A stretch of 64,000 bases of DNA from Ctena decussata (GCA_963989385.1 OZ022506.1:5435415-5499414); one strand, 5' to 3'; counted from the stretch's first letter, positions 31,485-43,049 are shown. Program-made: numbers and translations. The notes: a model not told the origin generated them from the letters alone.

Positions 31485-33680
31485 TTTATTAGCCTGGAAC
31501 TCCTAAGCGATTACAAGGAATACTCTCTTCAGTAACTGACACCTGTCCCGCCGCCTAGAATTCCTAAGTGGTAAATGGAAACACTCGTTAGTACTGACAA
31601 CTATCCAATCTATAACTTCTTAGCGGATACCAGGAATACTCTCGCCAGTAACTGACAACTGTCTGCCTAGAACTCCTACCAGGAATAGTCTTACCAGTAA
31701 CTGAAAAATGTTCCACCTAGAACCCATAGGCGGTTACCAGAAACACTCTCGCCAGTAACTGACAACTTACCCACATAGAACTCCTAAGCAGTAACAAAGA
31801 ATTCTCTCGTCAGAAACTGACAAATTTTCCACCTAGAACTCCTAAGCGATTACCAGGAATACTCTCGACATTAACTGGAAACTGTTCCGCCTAGACATCC
31901 TTAGCGGTTACCAGGAATACCATCGCCAGTAACTGAAAACTGTCCCACCTCGAACTTCACATCGGTTACCAGGCAAACTCTCGCCAGAAACTGACAACTC
32001 TCCCACCTAAAACTCCTAAGCGGTTACCAGGAATACTCTCACCAGTAACTGACAACTCGCCTAGAACTCTTAAGCGGCTACAGAGAATACTTTCGCCAGT
32101 GACTGACAATTTTCCGACCAAGAACTTCAAAGAGGTTACCAGAAATACTATCATCAGAAACTGACAAATGTCCCACATAGACCATCCAAGCGTTGACCAG
32201 GAATAATCTTTTCAGAATTTGACAACTGTCCCGCCGCCTAGCATTCCTTAGTGGGAAATGGAAACACTCTCGTAAGTAAATGACAACTATCCAACCTAGG
32301 ACTCCTATGCGGTTACCAGGAATACTCTTGCCAGTAACTGACAACTGTCCCACCTAGATCTCCCAAGCGTTTACCAGGAATACTCGCGTCAGAAACTGAC
32401 AAATGTCCCACCTAGAACTCATAAGCGTTCACCAAGAATACTCTCGCATGTAGCTGGAATCTGTCATTCCAAGAATTCTGAAGCGGTTACCAGGAATACT
32501 ATCGTCAGTAACTGACAACTGTCCCACCTGGGGAACCAGGAATACTCTCGCCAGCAACTGACAACTGTCCCATCTAGAACTCTGAAGCCGTTACCAGGAA
32601 TACTCTCGCCAGTAACTAACAACGGTCCCGCCTAGAATTCTTAAGCGGTTACCAGGAATACCCCCGCCAGTTACTGACAACTCTCCAACCTAGAACTCCT
32701 AAGCGGTAACCAGGAAAACTCTCGTCAGAAACTGACAAATGTCCCACCTAGAACTTCGAAGCGGTTACCAGGAATACTCTCGCCCGTAACTGACAACTGT
32801 TCCACCTAGAACTCCGAAGCAGTTACCAGGAATACTGTCGCCAGTAACTGACAACTGTTCTACCTAGAACTCCGAAGCGGTTACAAGAAATACTCTCGCC
32901 AGTAACTGACAACTTCCCGCCTACAACTGTAACTGACAACTCTCCCGCCTAGAACTTCTAAGCGGTAACCAGAAATATTATCGTCAGAAACTGATAGATG
33001 TCCGACCTAGAATTCCGAAGCGTTTTCAAGAATACGCTCGCCAGGAACTGGCAACTGTTCCGCCTAGAACTCCTAAGCGGTAAACCAGAAATACTATCGT
33101 CAGAAATTGACAATTGTCCCACCTAGAATTCCGAAGCGTTTTCCATAAGTACTCTCGCCAGGAACTGGCAACTGTTCCGCCTAGAACTCCTAAGTGGTTA
33201 CCAGGAATACTCTCGCCAGTAACTGAAAACTGTCCCACGTAAAACTTATTATCGGTTATCAGGTATACTCTCGCCAGTAACTGACAACTGTCCCACGTAA
33301 AACTTCTTATCGGTTACCAGGAATACTCTCGCCAGTAATTGACAACTGTACCACCTAGAACTCCGAAGCGGTTACCAGGAATACTCTTGCCAGTAACTGA
33401 CAACCGTACCACCTAGAACTCCGAAACGGTTACCAGGAATACTCTCGCCAGTAACTGACAACTGTACCACCTAGAACCCCGAAGCGGTTACCAGGAATAC
33501 TCTCGCCAGAAAGTGACAACTGTACCGCTTTCAACTCCGAAGCGGTTACCAGGAATACTCTCGCCAGTAACTGACAACTGTACCGCTTTCAACTCCGAAG
33601 CGGTTACCAGGAATACTCTCGCCAGTAACTGACAACTCTCCACCTACAACTCCTAGGCGGTACCAGCAATACTCTCGAGA
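31485..33680. repeat. Satellite array, unit 58 bp, about 38 copies
   Basis: Unit text: CCTAGAACTCCTAAGCGGTT, ACCAGGAATACTCTCGCCAG, TAACTGACAACTGTCCCA. Copies differ by point changes and small indels. The most regular block is 33300-33640. There are no unique spacers, so it is not a CRISPR-type array. Long minus-strand frames across it (for example 32078-32353) are an effect of the repeat. The unit closely follows the body of the type B SINE. Confidence 0.92.
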
Positions 33681-33689
33681 TTTTACCCT

Positions 33690-34079
33690 GATGCGATATA
33701 AAGCTAATGTTCGCAGAATTTTTTATGATAATCATCACCAAAAGCGTTTTGAGGTAAAATAAGAGATGTTCCCCTTATCGTTATGACCTAGACAATCAAT
33801 TATTAATTTAATTAGTGCAGTTTTCGAAAGCCTGACTTAGCTTGGTGTCAAATCTTGTACCTGTTTAAATAAGCAAATAATTGGTTGGTTACATTTCAAT
33901 TACTTTGGAGTCAATTGGTAAAATCGGTATCTGCCTGTAATTTGATGGATCTTCGGACGGACCATCTTTATGACTAGGAAAGACTGTAGCCTGTTTTAAA
34001 ACATCGGGAAACACTCAATTATGCAGACTAATATTAATCATCTGCATATGAGATTGTGATAAAACGTCTGACGAGTGAT
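33690..34079. other. No recognisable feature
   Basis: AT-rich single-copy-looking sequence with no exon or repeat that I can support. Confidence 0.5.
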
Positions 34080-34163
34080 CAGACTGAGCAGATGCCCAGG
34101 CTGAACTGAGTCTTCGCTGGGAGCACATGCCACTTTGTTGGTTTTGTCGTGTCGCGGCTCTTG
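34080..34163. repeat. GAGCCGCGACACG-family MITE, right end only
   Basis: 'cagatgcccaggctgaactgagtct' through 'ttgttggttttgtcgtgtcgcggctc' matches the right arm of the family. The left arm is absent. Confidence 0.75.
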
Positions 34164-34659
34164 TTATTAACCCCTTGAGTGTCAGCGGGCCACTTTTGGG
34201 CCACTACATCCTATCCTTTGAGTGCCAACGGGCCACTTTATTCAAGTAATAAAGAAAATGCGTTTTCGACAAAGGACTTCTATGCTTAAGGCGTGAATAT
34301 TCCCCATGATTAAAAAATTATACGAATCACTGAATTTTGCTTTGCATTTATGACTATAACATGTAACTTGCATGCCGAATGAATTTTCAAGTGTTTGTGT
34401 CCATGTAAAGTACGTTAAACATACGTTGACGTCATTGTTGAGATTAATAGTAAATTTTCCTCAAACTGATCGTTGAAATAATGATTTATTTCAACCTTGT
34501 TTTACTTACATTACTTACATAACAGACAACACTGGATAGTTTTGACTATATGTATGTGACATTGACCTCATTTCAATGTCATAGTACACAATATAATCTT
34601 TTAAGATCACAGTGCTACTGTTAAACGTTCTTCTTCTTTGGCTTTCTGAGTATCGTTCC

Positions 34660-34794
34660 CCAACCCCCCCCCCCCACCCCCTCCCCGCGTGACCCAGCTT
34701 CCCACTCATATATCTTGCGTACTTGTCATGCATAAGTCTGGTGCATAACGGAAATGCTGGGTCACGTGGGGCGGGGGGGGGGGGGGGGGGGGAG
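34660..34794. repeat. Hairpin with C-run and G-run arms
   Basis: A C-rich tract (34663-34687) and GCGTGACCCAGC pair with GCTGGGTCACGTGG and a G-run (34771-34792) about 55 nt away. The G-run could form a quadruplex. No gene in the flanks. Confidence 0.7.
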
Positions 34795-35288
34795 TTCCTG
34801 GAAAAATATTTATAGTGAAGCGTTCGCCCTTGGCTGTTTTGACCGGAAGTATAACTATGGCTTTGCAAGTTTAAATGCCAATCAGGCGTAACAAGAAGAA
34901 AATTATTGCTTTGTATTGTGATGTGCATGTATTTAGCATGTATGTTTTACAAAAATGTATGGAATAAATGACTGATTTCAATGTTTTTATTACCTCAAAA
35001 AATGGGGTATGAGAAAACCTTGAATTTAGGGTAGGTAAAGTCAACCTGGATTATCTCCCCATGAGTTCGGGTCTGAATCACAAATGATCTGTTTTCATAC
35101 GGTTTTCATATTTGTGGAAGCTCTTCTAAGTAAAATATACACAGTTTATACTTTTGAAAATTCGAACCTGTCGCACCGGTTTGATGGGGAAAATCCTCGC
35201 CTAAGGCATAGAAGTCCTTTATGCTCTTACAAATATAAATATTGTAAAACAAGAATTATTCTAGCGACAAAAGGCAAGTAAAAAAGAT

Positions 35289-35560
35289 TTTTTGGTTGGT
35301 TGATTTGATGCTTAACGTCCACGGTAAACAACTAAGGTCATGTCGGGACGGTCAGTTAACCTAACCACACTATTCCTGGGCAGGCTTAGACCTCCTAAGC
35401 GGTTAACCAGTACTAAGTGCACATACTTTCGCCAGTAACTGACAACTACCCTTCTTGAATCAGCGGAAGGAGAAACGAAAGTATGTGGCCAGACCGGGAT
35501 TCGAACCCAGGACCTCTGACTTACGAGTCAGGTGCCCTACCGATTGCGCTCCCCGACCCG
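35289..35560 (-). mobile_element. tRNA-headed SINE (type B), full length, with 15-bp target duplication
   Basis: Nearly identical to 19076-19341. GGCAAGTAAAAAAGA flanks it (35273-35288 region and 35560-35574). A T-run next to the TTGG tail shows the A-rich 3' end on the minus strand. The tRNA-like head again has an intact B box. Confidence 0.92.
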
Positions 35561-35736
35561 GCAAGTAAAAAAGAAAAACAACGTCTGGTTACATACACGA
35601 CGTCATTCCTGTACGTACTGTACCGTCATAAGGTAGACATTACGCAGAAGAGAACTTGGCAGGCATTTGGTAAAAGGGTTTCCAGGTCGAACCTGAGAGT
35701 GGCGGTAAATTTCATTCAACAGCCTGGACCGAAAGA

Positions 35737-35833
35737 CATGCCAGCTAGGAATTCACGGTCGATTCATTCTTTAAACTTTATAAATTACGATAGACCTTAT
35801 AGGGAGATGTGACGGGAATTCCTAGCTGGCATG
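35737..35833. repeat. Perfect 18-bp inverted repeat around a 61-nt loop
   Basis: CATGCCAGCTAGGAATTC (35737-35754) and its exact complement (35816-35833). Arms without mismatches in this otherwise diverged region suggest a small palindromic element or a recent event. Confidence 0.75.
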
Positions 35834-35837
35834 TTTT

Positions 35838-35935
35838 ATGTTTGAAAAGATTTCCGCCTCCAACAGGAATTAAACCCGGGACCGAGATCAGCAGGCCAGC
35901 GCTCAACTTTCTCACCTATCGAGGCACATACCTCT
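35838..35935 (-). repeat. Type A SINE fragment, minus strand
   Basis: Complement of the head: 'gaggtatgtgcctcgataggtgag', 'gagcgctggcctgctgatctcggtcccgggtttaat'. The B box is degraded; the rest is missing. Confidence 0.6.
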
Positions 35936-36059
35936 AAAATATCCTGGTAGAATAAATGAAAACAGCATATAACATGATTGAAAGCAGATCACTAGACTAG
36001 TTTGAATATTTTCTTTTTCTATTGCACTTGTTTTGGAACTAGCATTGCAGCGCCCGTTT

Positions 36060-36560
36060 GGGTTTATACCCATTTAATACAGATATCTACATTTAAAATG
36101 CAGTTATCTACATTTAAATGGAGTTATCTGCATTTTAATACAGATATCTACATTTAAAATCCTAATATCTGTATTTCAAATACAGATATCTGTTCAAAAT
36201 GTAGATATCTATATTTGGTTATTTAATAGAGATATCTGAATTTGAATTAGAGAGATCTGTATTTTAATTACATATATCTGCATTTCAAATGCAGATTTCT
36301 ATATTTAAATCAGAGATGTCAGTATTTTTGGAAACTCAGATATCTGTATTTGAAATACAGATATCTCTCATTGAAATGCAGATATCTCTATTTGAAATAC
36401 TGATATCTACAAATATCATTTTAATACAGATATCTGCGATTCAAATTGAGATATCTGTATTCCTAATGCAGATATCTGTATTTGAAATTCTGGTTTCTGT
36501 ATTTACAGAAAATACAGATATATCTAATTTAAATATAGATATCTGTATTTGAAGTGCAGA
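36060..36560. repeat. AGATATCT minisatellite
   Basis: About 20 occurrences of (C)AGATATCT(G) or near variants, separated by A/T text such as 'tatttgaaat' or 'catttaaaat', with spacing near 21 and 28 bp. Because the core is self-complementary, the array reads alike on both strands. The 87-codon frame at 36289-36552 (repeating QIS.FE) is a by-product of the 21-bp spacing. A second block is at 37850-37975. Confidence 0.85.
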
Positions 36561-36774
36561 TATCTATTTACGAACCCGATTTTTTTCAATTTTGATTTTC
36601 AACAAATAATAATTAGTTCCTTAGCTCAAGGTTTTTGATATGCTTGATGTTGTCTGACCGGAGCGGGATCGACCCGTTTCTTCCTGATGTAAACCCGAAC
36701 GCGCATCCGATTTAGGCCCGGTTGGTTTGTTGTAAAAGTGTATAATGTTCCAGTAAAAAAAAAGCTATGGTCAT

Positions 36775-36940
36775 CATCATCATGGCAAGACGGCCAGTGA
36801 ACCTAGCCACACTTTTCCAGGGCAGGCTTAGACCTTCTAAGCGGATAACCCATCCGACACCTGCCCTACTCAGAGACAAGGAGAAACTTTCCTACAGAAG
36901 GACGTTGCCGGACCGGAGTGGAATTGAGTCCTGATCGCCA
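36775..36940 (-). repeat. Degraded type B SINE
   Basis: 'gccagtgaacctagccacacttttccagggcaggcttagaccttctaagcgg' and 'gccggaccggagtggaattgagtcc' keep the order of the full SINE at 35289 with many changes. Confidence 0.65.
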
Positions 36941-37413
36941 GTTGTACCAATTGGAACACTTCGGCCAATTCCGTATCCTATAGGCGAGGATGTCCGATTG
37001 CAGCTGTACATGCATCTGACTGAGCTATAGACCGGGTTCAGCCTATCGGGCGTGGCTTTTTAATAGAACCGCACTGGATAGGATCATTTTAGTATAGGTT
37101 GCGAATAGGCCTACTAGGGCTTCCTTCAGAACAAAAGAAAGCAGGGTTGCTCGTGGTGAGTGCAATGGCCTCAAGGGCTAGGGAACCGAGTTCGATCCCG
37201 GGCAAAAGTGAGAAAAAAATGAAATCCGAACACACTACTTTATCATTTGCAGGGATGACAACAGTGCGCCTGCCGTCCTTCGGATATTAACTAGAGCCTC
37301 AGCACCCCCCCCCCCCCCCAATCCCCGTTTACCCCGCCCCCCTGGGCTGTGCATAGAATCTCAACTACCATTGTGCAGCTTAAAGAACCATACATTCGGC
37401 AATCTGAGTACTG

Positions 37414-37634
37414 GGGCCGTATTTATAAAGCCACTTAAGTCGTTGCTATGCGGTTGCTAAGGCTAAATATCTATAAAGGAGATTCCCTACAACTATGAAA
37501 TTTGGTCTTGAGGAACAGTCTTTGTAAGACTGTTCCTCAAGAGCAAATTTCATAGTTGTAGGGAATCTCCTTCAAAGAAATTTAGCCTTAGCAACAGCAT
37601 AGCAACCACTTAAGTCGTTTTATGAATACGGCCC
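37414..37634. mobile_element. 221-bp near-perfect palindrome (MITE)
   Basis: GGGCCGTATTTATAAAGCCA starts and AATACGGCCC ends. The arms pair almost fully down to a 4-nt centre near 37525 (cagtctt gtaa gactg). The outer parts differ by small changes, the centre is perfect. It would form a long hairpin as RNA or single-stranded DNA. Confidence 0.85.
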
Positions 37635-37849
37635 TTGGTGTAGGCTTTCATTCTGCAACACAGGGTCTACAATGTATATCTGCCTAGAATGACTGAAGAA
37701 AGTGTATGGCAGAATGTAGAGATACGGCTCTATCCTAATACTGGTTCACTTAATATTACTAAGTAAGACGCGTTTACGGCAAATACAATTTTGTATCGCC
37801 ACTCGGTGAAAAATCGGCAAGGGAGGCATCAGTTTCCCGTAAGTGCAGT

Positions 37850-37975
37850 AAACAGAGATGTCTCTATTTCAACCAATCTGTATTTTAAATGCAGCTATCT
37901 GTTTTTGTTTAGAAAAACAGATATCATATCTGAATTTCAAATACAGATATCTGCATTTCAATTAGAGATATTTTC
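37850..37975. repeat. AGATATCT minisatellite, second block
   Basis: Contains 'aaacagatatcatatctgaatttcaaatacagatatctgcatttc', the same unit as 36060-36560, about 1.3 kb away. Confidence 0.75.
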
Positions 37976-38366
37976 GAAACTGACGTAAACGTTTTAGCGT
38001 TACGGCAAACGACACCATGATAACGATAGCAGGAAACAATGACGCTGTGTCAAAATGTATGCGATCGAACATTGAGGTGATTTCCCTTTAAGGTCACAGA
38101 CCGAAAATCAATTACATTAGTCACATCTAGAAGCAGGATACATTTCATTGGCGTCGCCTGCAACGAGAGTTTACGCCATGTGCTTACTGTGAACACTTAC
38201 ATCAGTCTGCACATAAACTCAATCAGACCAGAGTTATTTTCTTTCGTTTCCCGTTTGCGTAAGATTCATTAATTCTATATGAAAAAAAAGGTTTCTGTCG
38301 GAGTCTGTCTATGTGTTGGTGGGAAGTTAAACCCGAGTTCTCACACTCACTCACTACTATAGAAAT

Positions 38367-38602
38367 GAGCCGCGACACGAGAAAACCAACAATGTGGCTG
38401 TGCGCCCAGCGCAGACTCAGATCAGCCTGGGCATCCACCCAGTCTGACCAGAGTCTTCACTGTCCGCATGAAGGTAGCTTAGGCCCATAGCTACCCTTTA
38501 AGCGCTGAGCGATGAGTCTGATCAGACTGGGCGGACACCCAGGCTGATCTGAGTCTGCGCTGAGCGCATAACCACATTGTTGGTTTTCTCGTGTCGCGGC
38601 TC
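38367..38602. mobile_element. Intact palindromic MITE, 4-bp target duplication AAAT
   Basis: GAGCCGCGACACGAGAAAAC to its complement, with AAAT immediately outside both ends. Interior as in 28313-28546. Confidence 0.9.
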
Positions 38603-39155
38603 AAATCAGCGCGACTTTGCAGACTGGTCTAGACACGCACTAAGCCAGTGTAATAGAGATGTGAAATAGAGATGTGTAAGTGGTCAGTCCGCATTCATGA
38701 ACACAGAAGACTAAGTTCAGCGTGCGCTTACGCACAGTCGGATAAGAGTCTCGGCCATATTGTATCAACATTGGATTTGGAAATTTTGTAGCGACATGGG
38801 AATGGTGTGAATAGGAAGCGCACACTGACCTGATAGAAATAATAATAATACAAAATAATAATAATAATAAAAAACCCTGACGATCAGGCTTTGAAAATAA
38901 CACTAAACAGACATAAAATTTTACATAAAATGAGATCTAAACGACTTACATGTCGAATGGGTGAGCCTTTACAGTCAACCGATCGATTCAAAAGCATACG
39001 TCAAGACATTAAGTGCCATTTTATAACGCCAAAACGCAACGTTGAAACTTTGTTTGGACGTCAGCGTCATTACGTTGCAAATTGGCACTATACGATTTTT
39101 CCTTGGCACTCAAATGGTACCAAACACTATTCAAAAACATATATGTACCACTGCG

Positions 39156-39415
<260 letters not shown>

Positions 39416-39432
39416 ACGACTGTAATCCATTT

Positions 39433-39668
39433 GAGCCGCGACACGAGAAAACCAACAATGTGGTTGTGCGACAAGCGCAGACTCAAATCAGCCTGGACAT
39501 CCGCACAGTCTTACCAGAATCTTCGCTAATCGCTTAAAGGTTAGCCAAGCGTCTAAGCTACCTCCATGCGGACAGCGAAGACTCTGATCAGACTGGGCGG
39601 ATGCCCAGGCTGATCTGAGTCTGCGCTGGGCGCACAACCACATTGTTGGTTTTGTCACGTCGCGGCTC
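39433..39668. mobile_element. Intact palindromic MITE, 4-bp target duplication ATTT
   Basis: Same family as 28313 and 38367. ATTT flanks both ends. Confidence 0.9.
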
Positions 39669-39944
39669 ATTTAGTCTTTGCAATGCGTGTGCATTTCTAA
39701 TGACGTCAGTGAAACTTACGTCGTTGTCGTTTCAAACGCGTTGTAACGGCTTTATTTTTACATCATTTTTATTTTTTTAAATGATTTAAACTTAAATTAG
39801 ACCTTTGCCGAATCTTACAGTGGCAAAATTTTAAATATTGTATTGTATTGGATACTTTTTTCATCTCCCAATCGTCATTCCCTGATAAAGAGAAGTAATT
39901 TGCTATGTCTGGATGGATTACTGGCGAATTTATGTCTTTTGAAA

Positions 39945-40097
39945 CCGTGTTTCAGTCATATCAGGACGATGGGTGGGTGATAATGAAAGGTTGTATGCAA
40001 TGGAACCCCGTTTACAGTTGAAAAGATTCCCGCCTCGAACCCGGGACCGCAAGATCAACAGGCCAGCGTTTAACCTACTGAGCTACAGTGGCTCCTA
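39945..40097 (-). repeat. Type A SINE, minus strand
   Basis: Complement shows 'aggagccactgtagctcagtaggttaaacgctggcctgttgatc', the B box GGGTTCGAGGCGGG, 'aatggggttccattgcatac' and 'cgtcctgatatgactgaaac'. Tail incomplete. Confidence 0.8.
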
Positions 40098-40377
40098 AGT
40101 AAATTGTTAATATCTGAAATGCAGGCATGGCATTATCATGGAATAGTATGAAACCTGTATTTTATACATTTCTGGCCGAACTTGTAAACAGAATACAATC
40201 GCCTGGAAATAGTCTTTACGATCGCCTTGGTAACCGTATGGTCTCGCAGCATAGCCATATATAAGGGTTTGGCATTAGTCTGTCGGGAAAAAAATCCAGC
40301 TGATCGCTTGCAACAAAAATTAATTAAGACAAAAGACAATAATCAGAGACTGCCCCTCGTACTGACGACATAAATCA

Positions 40378-42001
40378 ACAAGAGGGCCATGAGGCCCTGA
40401 ATCGCTTACCTGTGTATGGTGGCCATGTAGGTCATGTGACCTAGACCGCTTGATAAATTTTCGTTCCATCAGCCCCTAGAAGCTGTGTATGATATTTGGT
40501 TACAATTGGTCCTGTGACTTTTGAGGAGACGTCTTAAATTGTCAAAATATAAGAGACATGGGTCAGAGGTCAAAGGATGACCTTGACCTCTTGTACCCGC
40601 AAATGTTCCATGTACTAAATTAGATGACTATATACCAATTTTAGGCCAAAATCTTCTAAACTTGCCATGAACTCTTATGTTCTACCATTTTCCCATACTT
40701 GACCTTGCCTTGTAAAAGGTCAAGTCAGCCCAAGGTCATCATTTGAACAATCTTGATAGTACTCAAGTACCTGATGCTTACCAAGTTTCAAGGCCATCGA
40801 TCACTTGGTTCTTGAGAAGGAGATTTGTAAAGGTTTTTGCCATATATGGGCATGGCTGCCATGTTGGTCATGTGACCAAGACTGTTTGAACAAATTTTCT
40901 TTCCCTCAGCCCCTAGAGGCTCTGTATGAAATTTGGTTACAATTGGCCCAGTGGCTTTTGAGCAGATGTGTGAAACTGTCACAATATGAGAGACCAGCGT
41001 CTAAGGTCAAAGAATGACCTTGACCTCTTATACATATAAATTTTCATGTACTCATTTAGATGACTGTATATGCCAATTTTCAGGTTTAAAAATTCAACAG
41101 TTTCCAAGAAATCTTATGTTCTAGCATTTTCCCATATAAAAGCTAAAAAAAACAAATTTTACCTTACCGTAAAAAAAGTCAAGGTCAACCCAAGGTCATA
41201 ATTTGAACATTCTTGGTAGTACTCAAGTACCTGATGCTACATACCAAGTTTCAAGGCCATTGGCATATTGGTTCTGGAGAAGAAGATTTTTAAAGGTTTT
41301 TACCATATATGGGCATGGCGGCCATGTTGGTCATGTGACCCGGTCCGTTTGAACAAATTTTCGTTCCCCTGCCCCCAAGAGGCTCTGTATGAAATTTGGT
41401 TACAATTGGCCTAATGGCTTTTGAGGAGATGTGTGAAATTGTCAAAATATGAGAGACCAGGGTCAAAGGTCAAACAATGACCTTGACCTTTTGTACGCAT
41501 TAATTTTCATGTACTCATTCAGATGACTGTAGATACCAATTTTCAGGTCTAAATCTTCAACAGTTTCCAAGAAATCTTATGTTCTAGCATTTTCCCATAT
41601 AAAAGCTACACAATGCAAATTTGACCTTACCGTAAAAAAGTTCAAGGTCAACCCAAGGTCATGATTTGAACAATCTTGTTAGTACTTGCGTACCTGATGC
41701 TACATACCAAGTTTCAAGGCCATCGGCCTATTGGTTCTGGAGAAGAAGATTTTTCTAGGTTTTTACCATATATGGGTATGGCGGCCATGTTGGTCATGTG
41801 ACCAGGACCGTTTGAACAACTTTTCGTTCCTAAGTCCCCTAGAGGCTACATATGAAATTTGGTTACAATTGGCCCAGTGGTTTCAGAGAAGAAGGCGTTT
41901 GAAATTGTTGACGGACGGACGACGGACGGACGACGGACGACGGACGCCGGAGCCTTACCATCCTATAAGCTCCCCCGGAGCCGCTGGCTCAGGTGAGCTA
42001 A
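40378..42001 (+). repeat. Long complex repeat (GAGGGCCATGAGGCCCTGAATC to GGCTCAGGTGAGC)
   Basis: Contains three diverged units of about 465 bp, each with 'catatatgggcatggcggccatgttggtcatgtgacc', 'gaggctctgtatgaaatttggttacaattgg', 'caaaggtcaa..aatgaccttgacct' and 'ataccaagtttcaaggccatcgg'. It closes with GACGGACGACGGACG runs and 'ccggagccgctggctcaggtgagcta'. It ends 30 bp before the exon acceptor at 42031. Confidence 0.85.
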
Positions 42002-42031
42002 TAAAAAAATAATCAAGTCTTCATTTTGTAG

Positions 42032-42250
42032 GTCAGTGTCAGCGATGTCGAAGACAGTCAGACTGCCCTTGGAGACACATCTGCACTTTTTTTACTCGTA
42101 GGGTATGTGCCAGATGGACTTATAGAAGAGAAGGACGTTGCGTGAATGAATGCCCAGGAGGTTTGTATTGTTTCTACCCAAATCCAGGCAGCTATATATC
42201 CCGTTGTGTTTAGTGTCGTCGAAACATGATCAGCATTGTCCCGTTTACCT
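42032..42250 (+). CDS. Body exon of secreted cysteine-rich peptide
   Basis: The acceptor 'cttcattttgtag' precedes 42032. Joined in phase 1 to a signal exon, the frame begins GQCQRCRRQSDCPWRHICTF and runs 60 residues to a TAG at 42211-42213, with nine cysteines (spacing 2, 5, 5, 7, 10, 3, 5, 11 residues) and many arginines. The C-x5-C-x5-C-x7-C-x10-C order with 'EG' before the sixth cysteine recalls colipase/prokineticin/Dickkopf-type small domains; this is a weak inference. A donor (CCT|GTAAAA) follows at 42251. Past the TAG the frame stays open to the donor. Confidence 0.6.
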
Positions 42251-42255
42251 GTAAA

Positions 42256-42450
42256 AGGAGCCCCGGTAGCTCAGTGGGTTAAGCGCCCGGATCTAGCGGA
42301 CCGGGTTCGGGCTCCGCTTGAGGCGAGAATCTTTCCTAGCGTAAACGGGATTCCACTGCACGCAGCCTTTCATTATCATCGTCTCATCGTCCTGATATGA
42401 CTGAAATACTGTTGAATAGGACGTAAAATCGCAAGGCATCGATCCATTTC
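42256..42450 (+). mobile_element. tRNA-headed SINE (type A), well preserved
   Basis: Head GGTAGCTCAGTGGGTTAAGC, B box GGGTTCGGGCTCC, body 'cttgaggcgagaatctttcc', 'gtcctgatatgactgaaatac', tail 'ggacgtaaaatcgcaaggcatcgatcca'. It sits only five bases after the exon donor at 42251. Confidence 0.88.
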
Positions 42451-42582
42451 CTTTAAAACTAACGGAACTCGGAACAATAGTCACCTTTGCCATTAAATGT
42501 TCACAAATTTGCTCTATAATATTTTACCTTTATTTGTTTTCGGCTATTTCGATAATTATACACCGAGACACCGCCCACAGAG

Positions 42583-43048
42583 AGTAGCCCGATAGCTCAG
42601 TGGGTTAAGCGCTGGCCGACTGTTCTAGCGGACCGGGTTCGAGTCCCGCTTGAGGCGAGAACTTTCCTACCGTAAATGAGGTTCCACTGTGCGCAGCCTT
42701 TCATTATCATCCTCCAATCACCCTGATCTCAGTGGATAAGCGCTGGCCGACTGTTCTAGCGGACCGGGGTCGAGACCCGCTTGAGGCGAGAACTTTCCTA
42801 CCGTACATGGGGTTCTACTGTGCGCAGCCTTTCATCATCATCCTCCAATCGTCCTGATCTCAGTGGGATAAGCGCTGGCCGACTGTTCTAGCGGACCGGG
42901 TTCGAGTCCCGCTTGAGGCGAGAATCTTTCCTACCGTAAACGGGGTTCCATTCTGCACAGCCTTTCATTATCATCCTCCAAACGTCCTGGTCGAACTGGA
43001 ATACTATTGAAAAGGACGTTAAATCGCAAGTCATTCATCCATCCATCC
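42583..43048 (+). repeat. Tandem trimer of type A SINE
   Basis: Three head-to-middle units start near 42590, 42725 and 42855, each with 'agcgctggccgactgttctagcggaccggg' and a B box. The first two end at 'cctgatctcagtgg', where 'cctgat' of the body joins 'ctcagtgg' of the next head. The third continues to the normal SINE end. Unit about 130 bp. Confidence 0.85.
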
Positions 43049-43049
43049 C

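Noticed and set aside
32078..33238. Minus-strand frames with repeated SVTGESIPGN motifs
   Set aside because: They follow the 58-bp satellite, whose length is not a multiple of three. The frames are short and carry no start or splice logic.
31485..33680. CRISPR-like array
   Set aside because: The units are contiguous diverged copies without unique spacers, in a eukaryotic repeat context.
36289..36552. Repeat protein with QIS.FE units
   Set aside because: It is explained by 21-bp spacing of an AT-rich minisatellite that has stops in neighbouring spacings.
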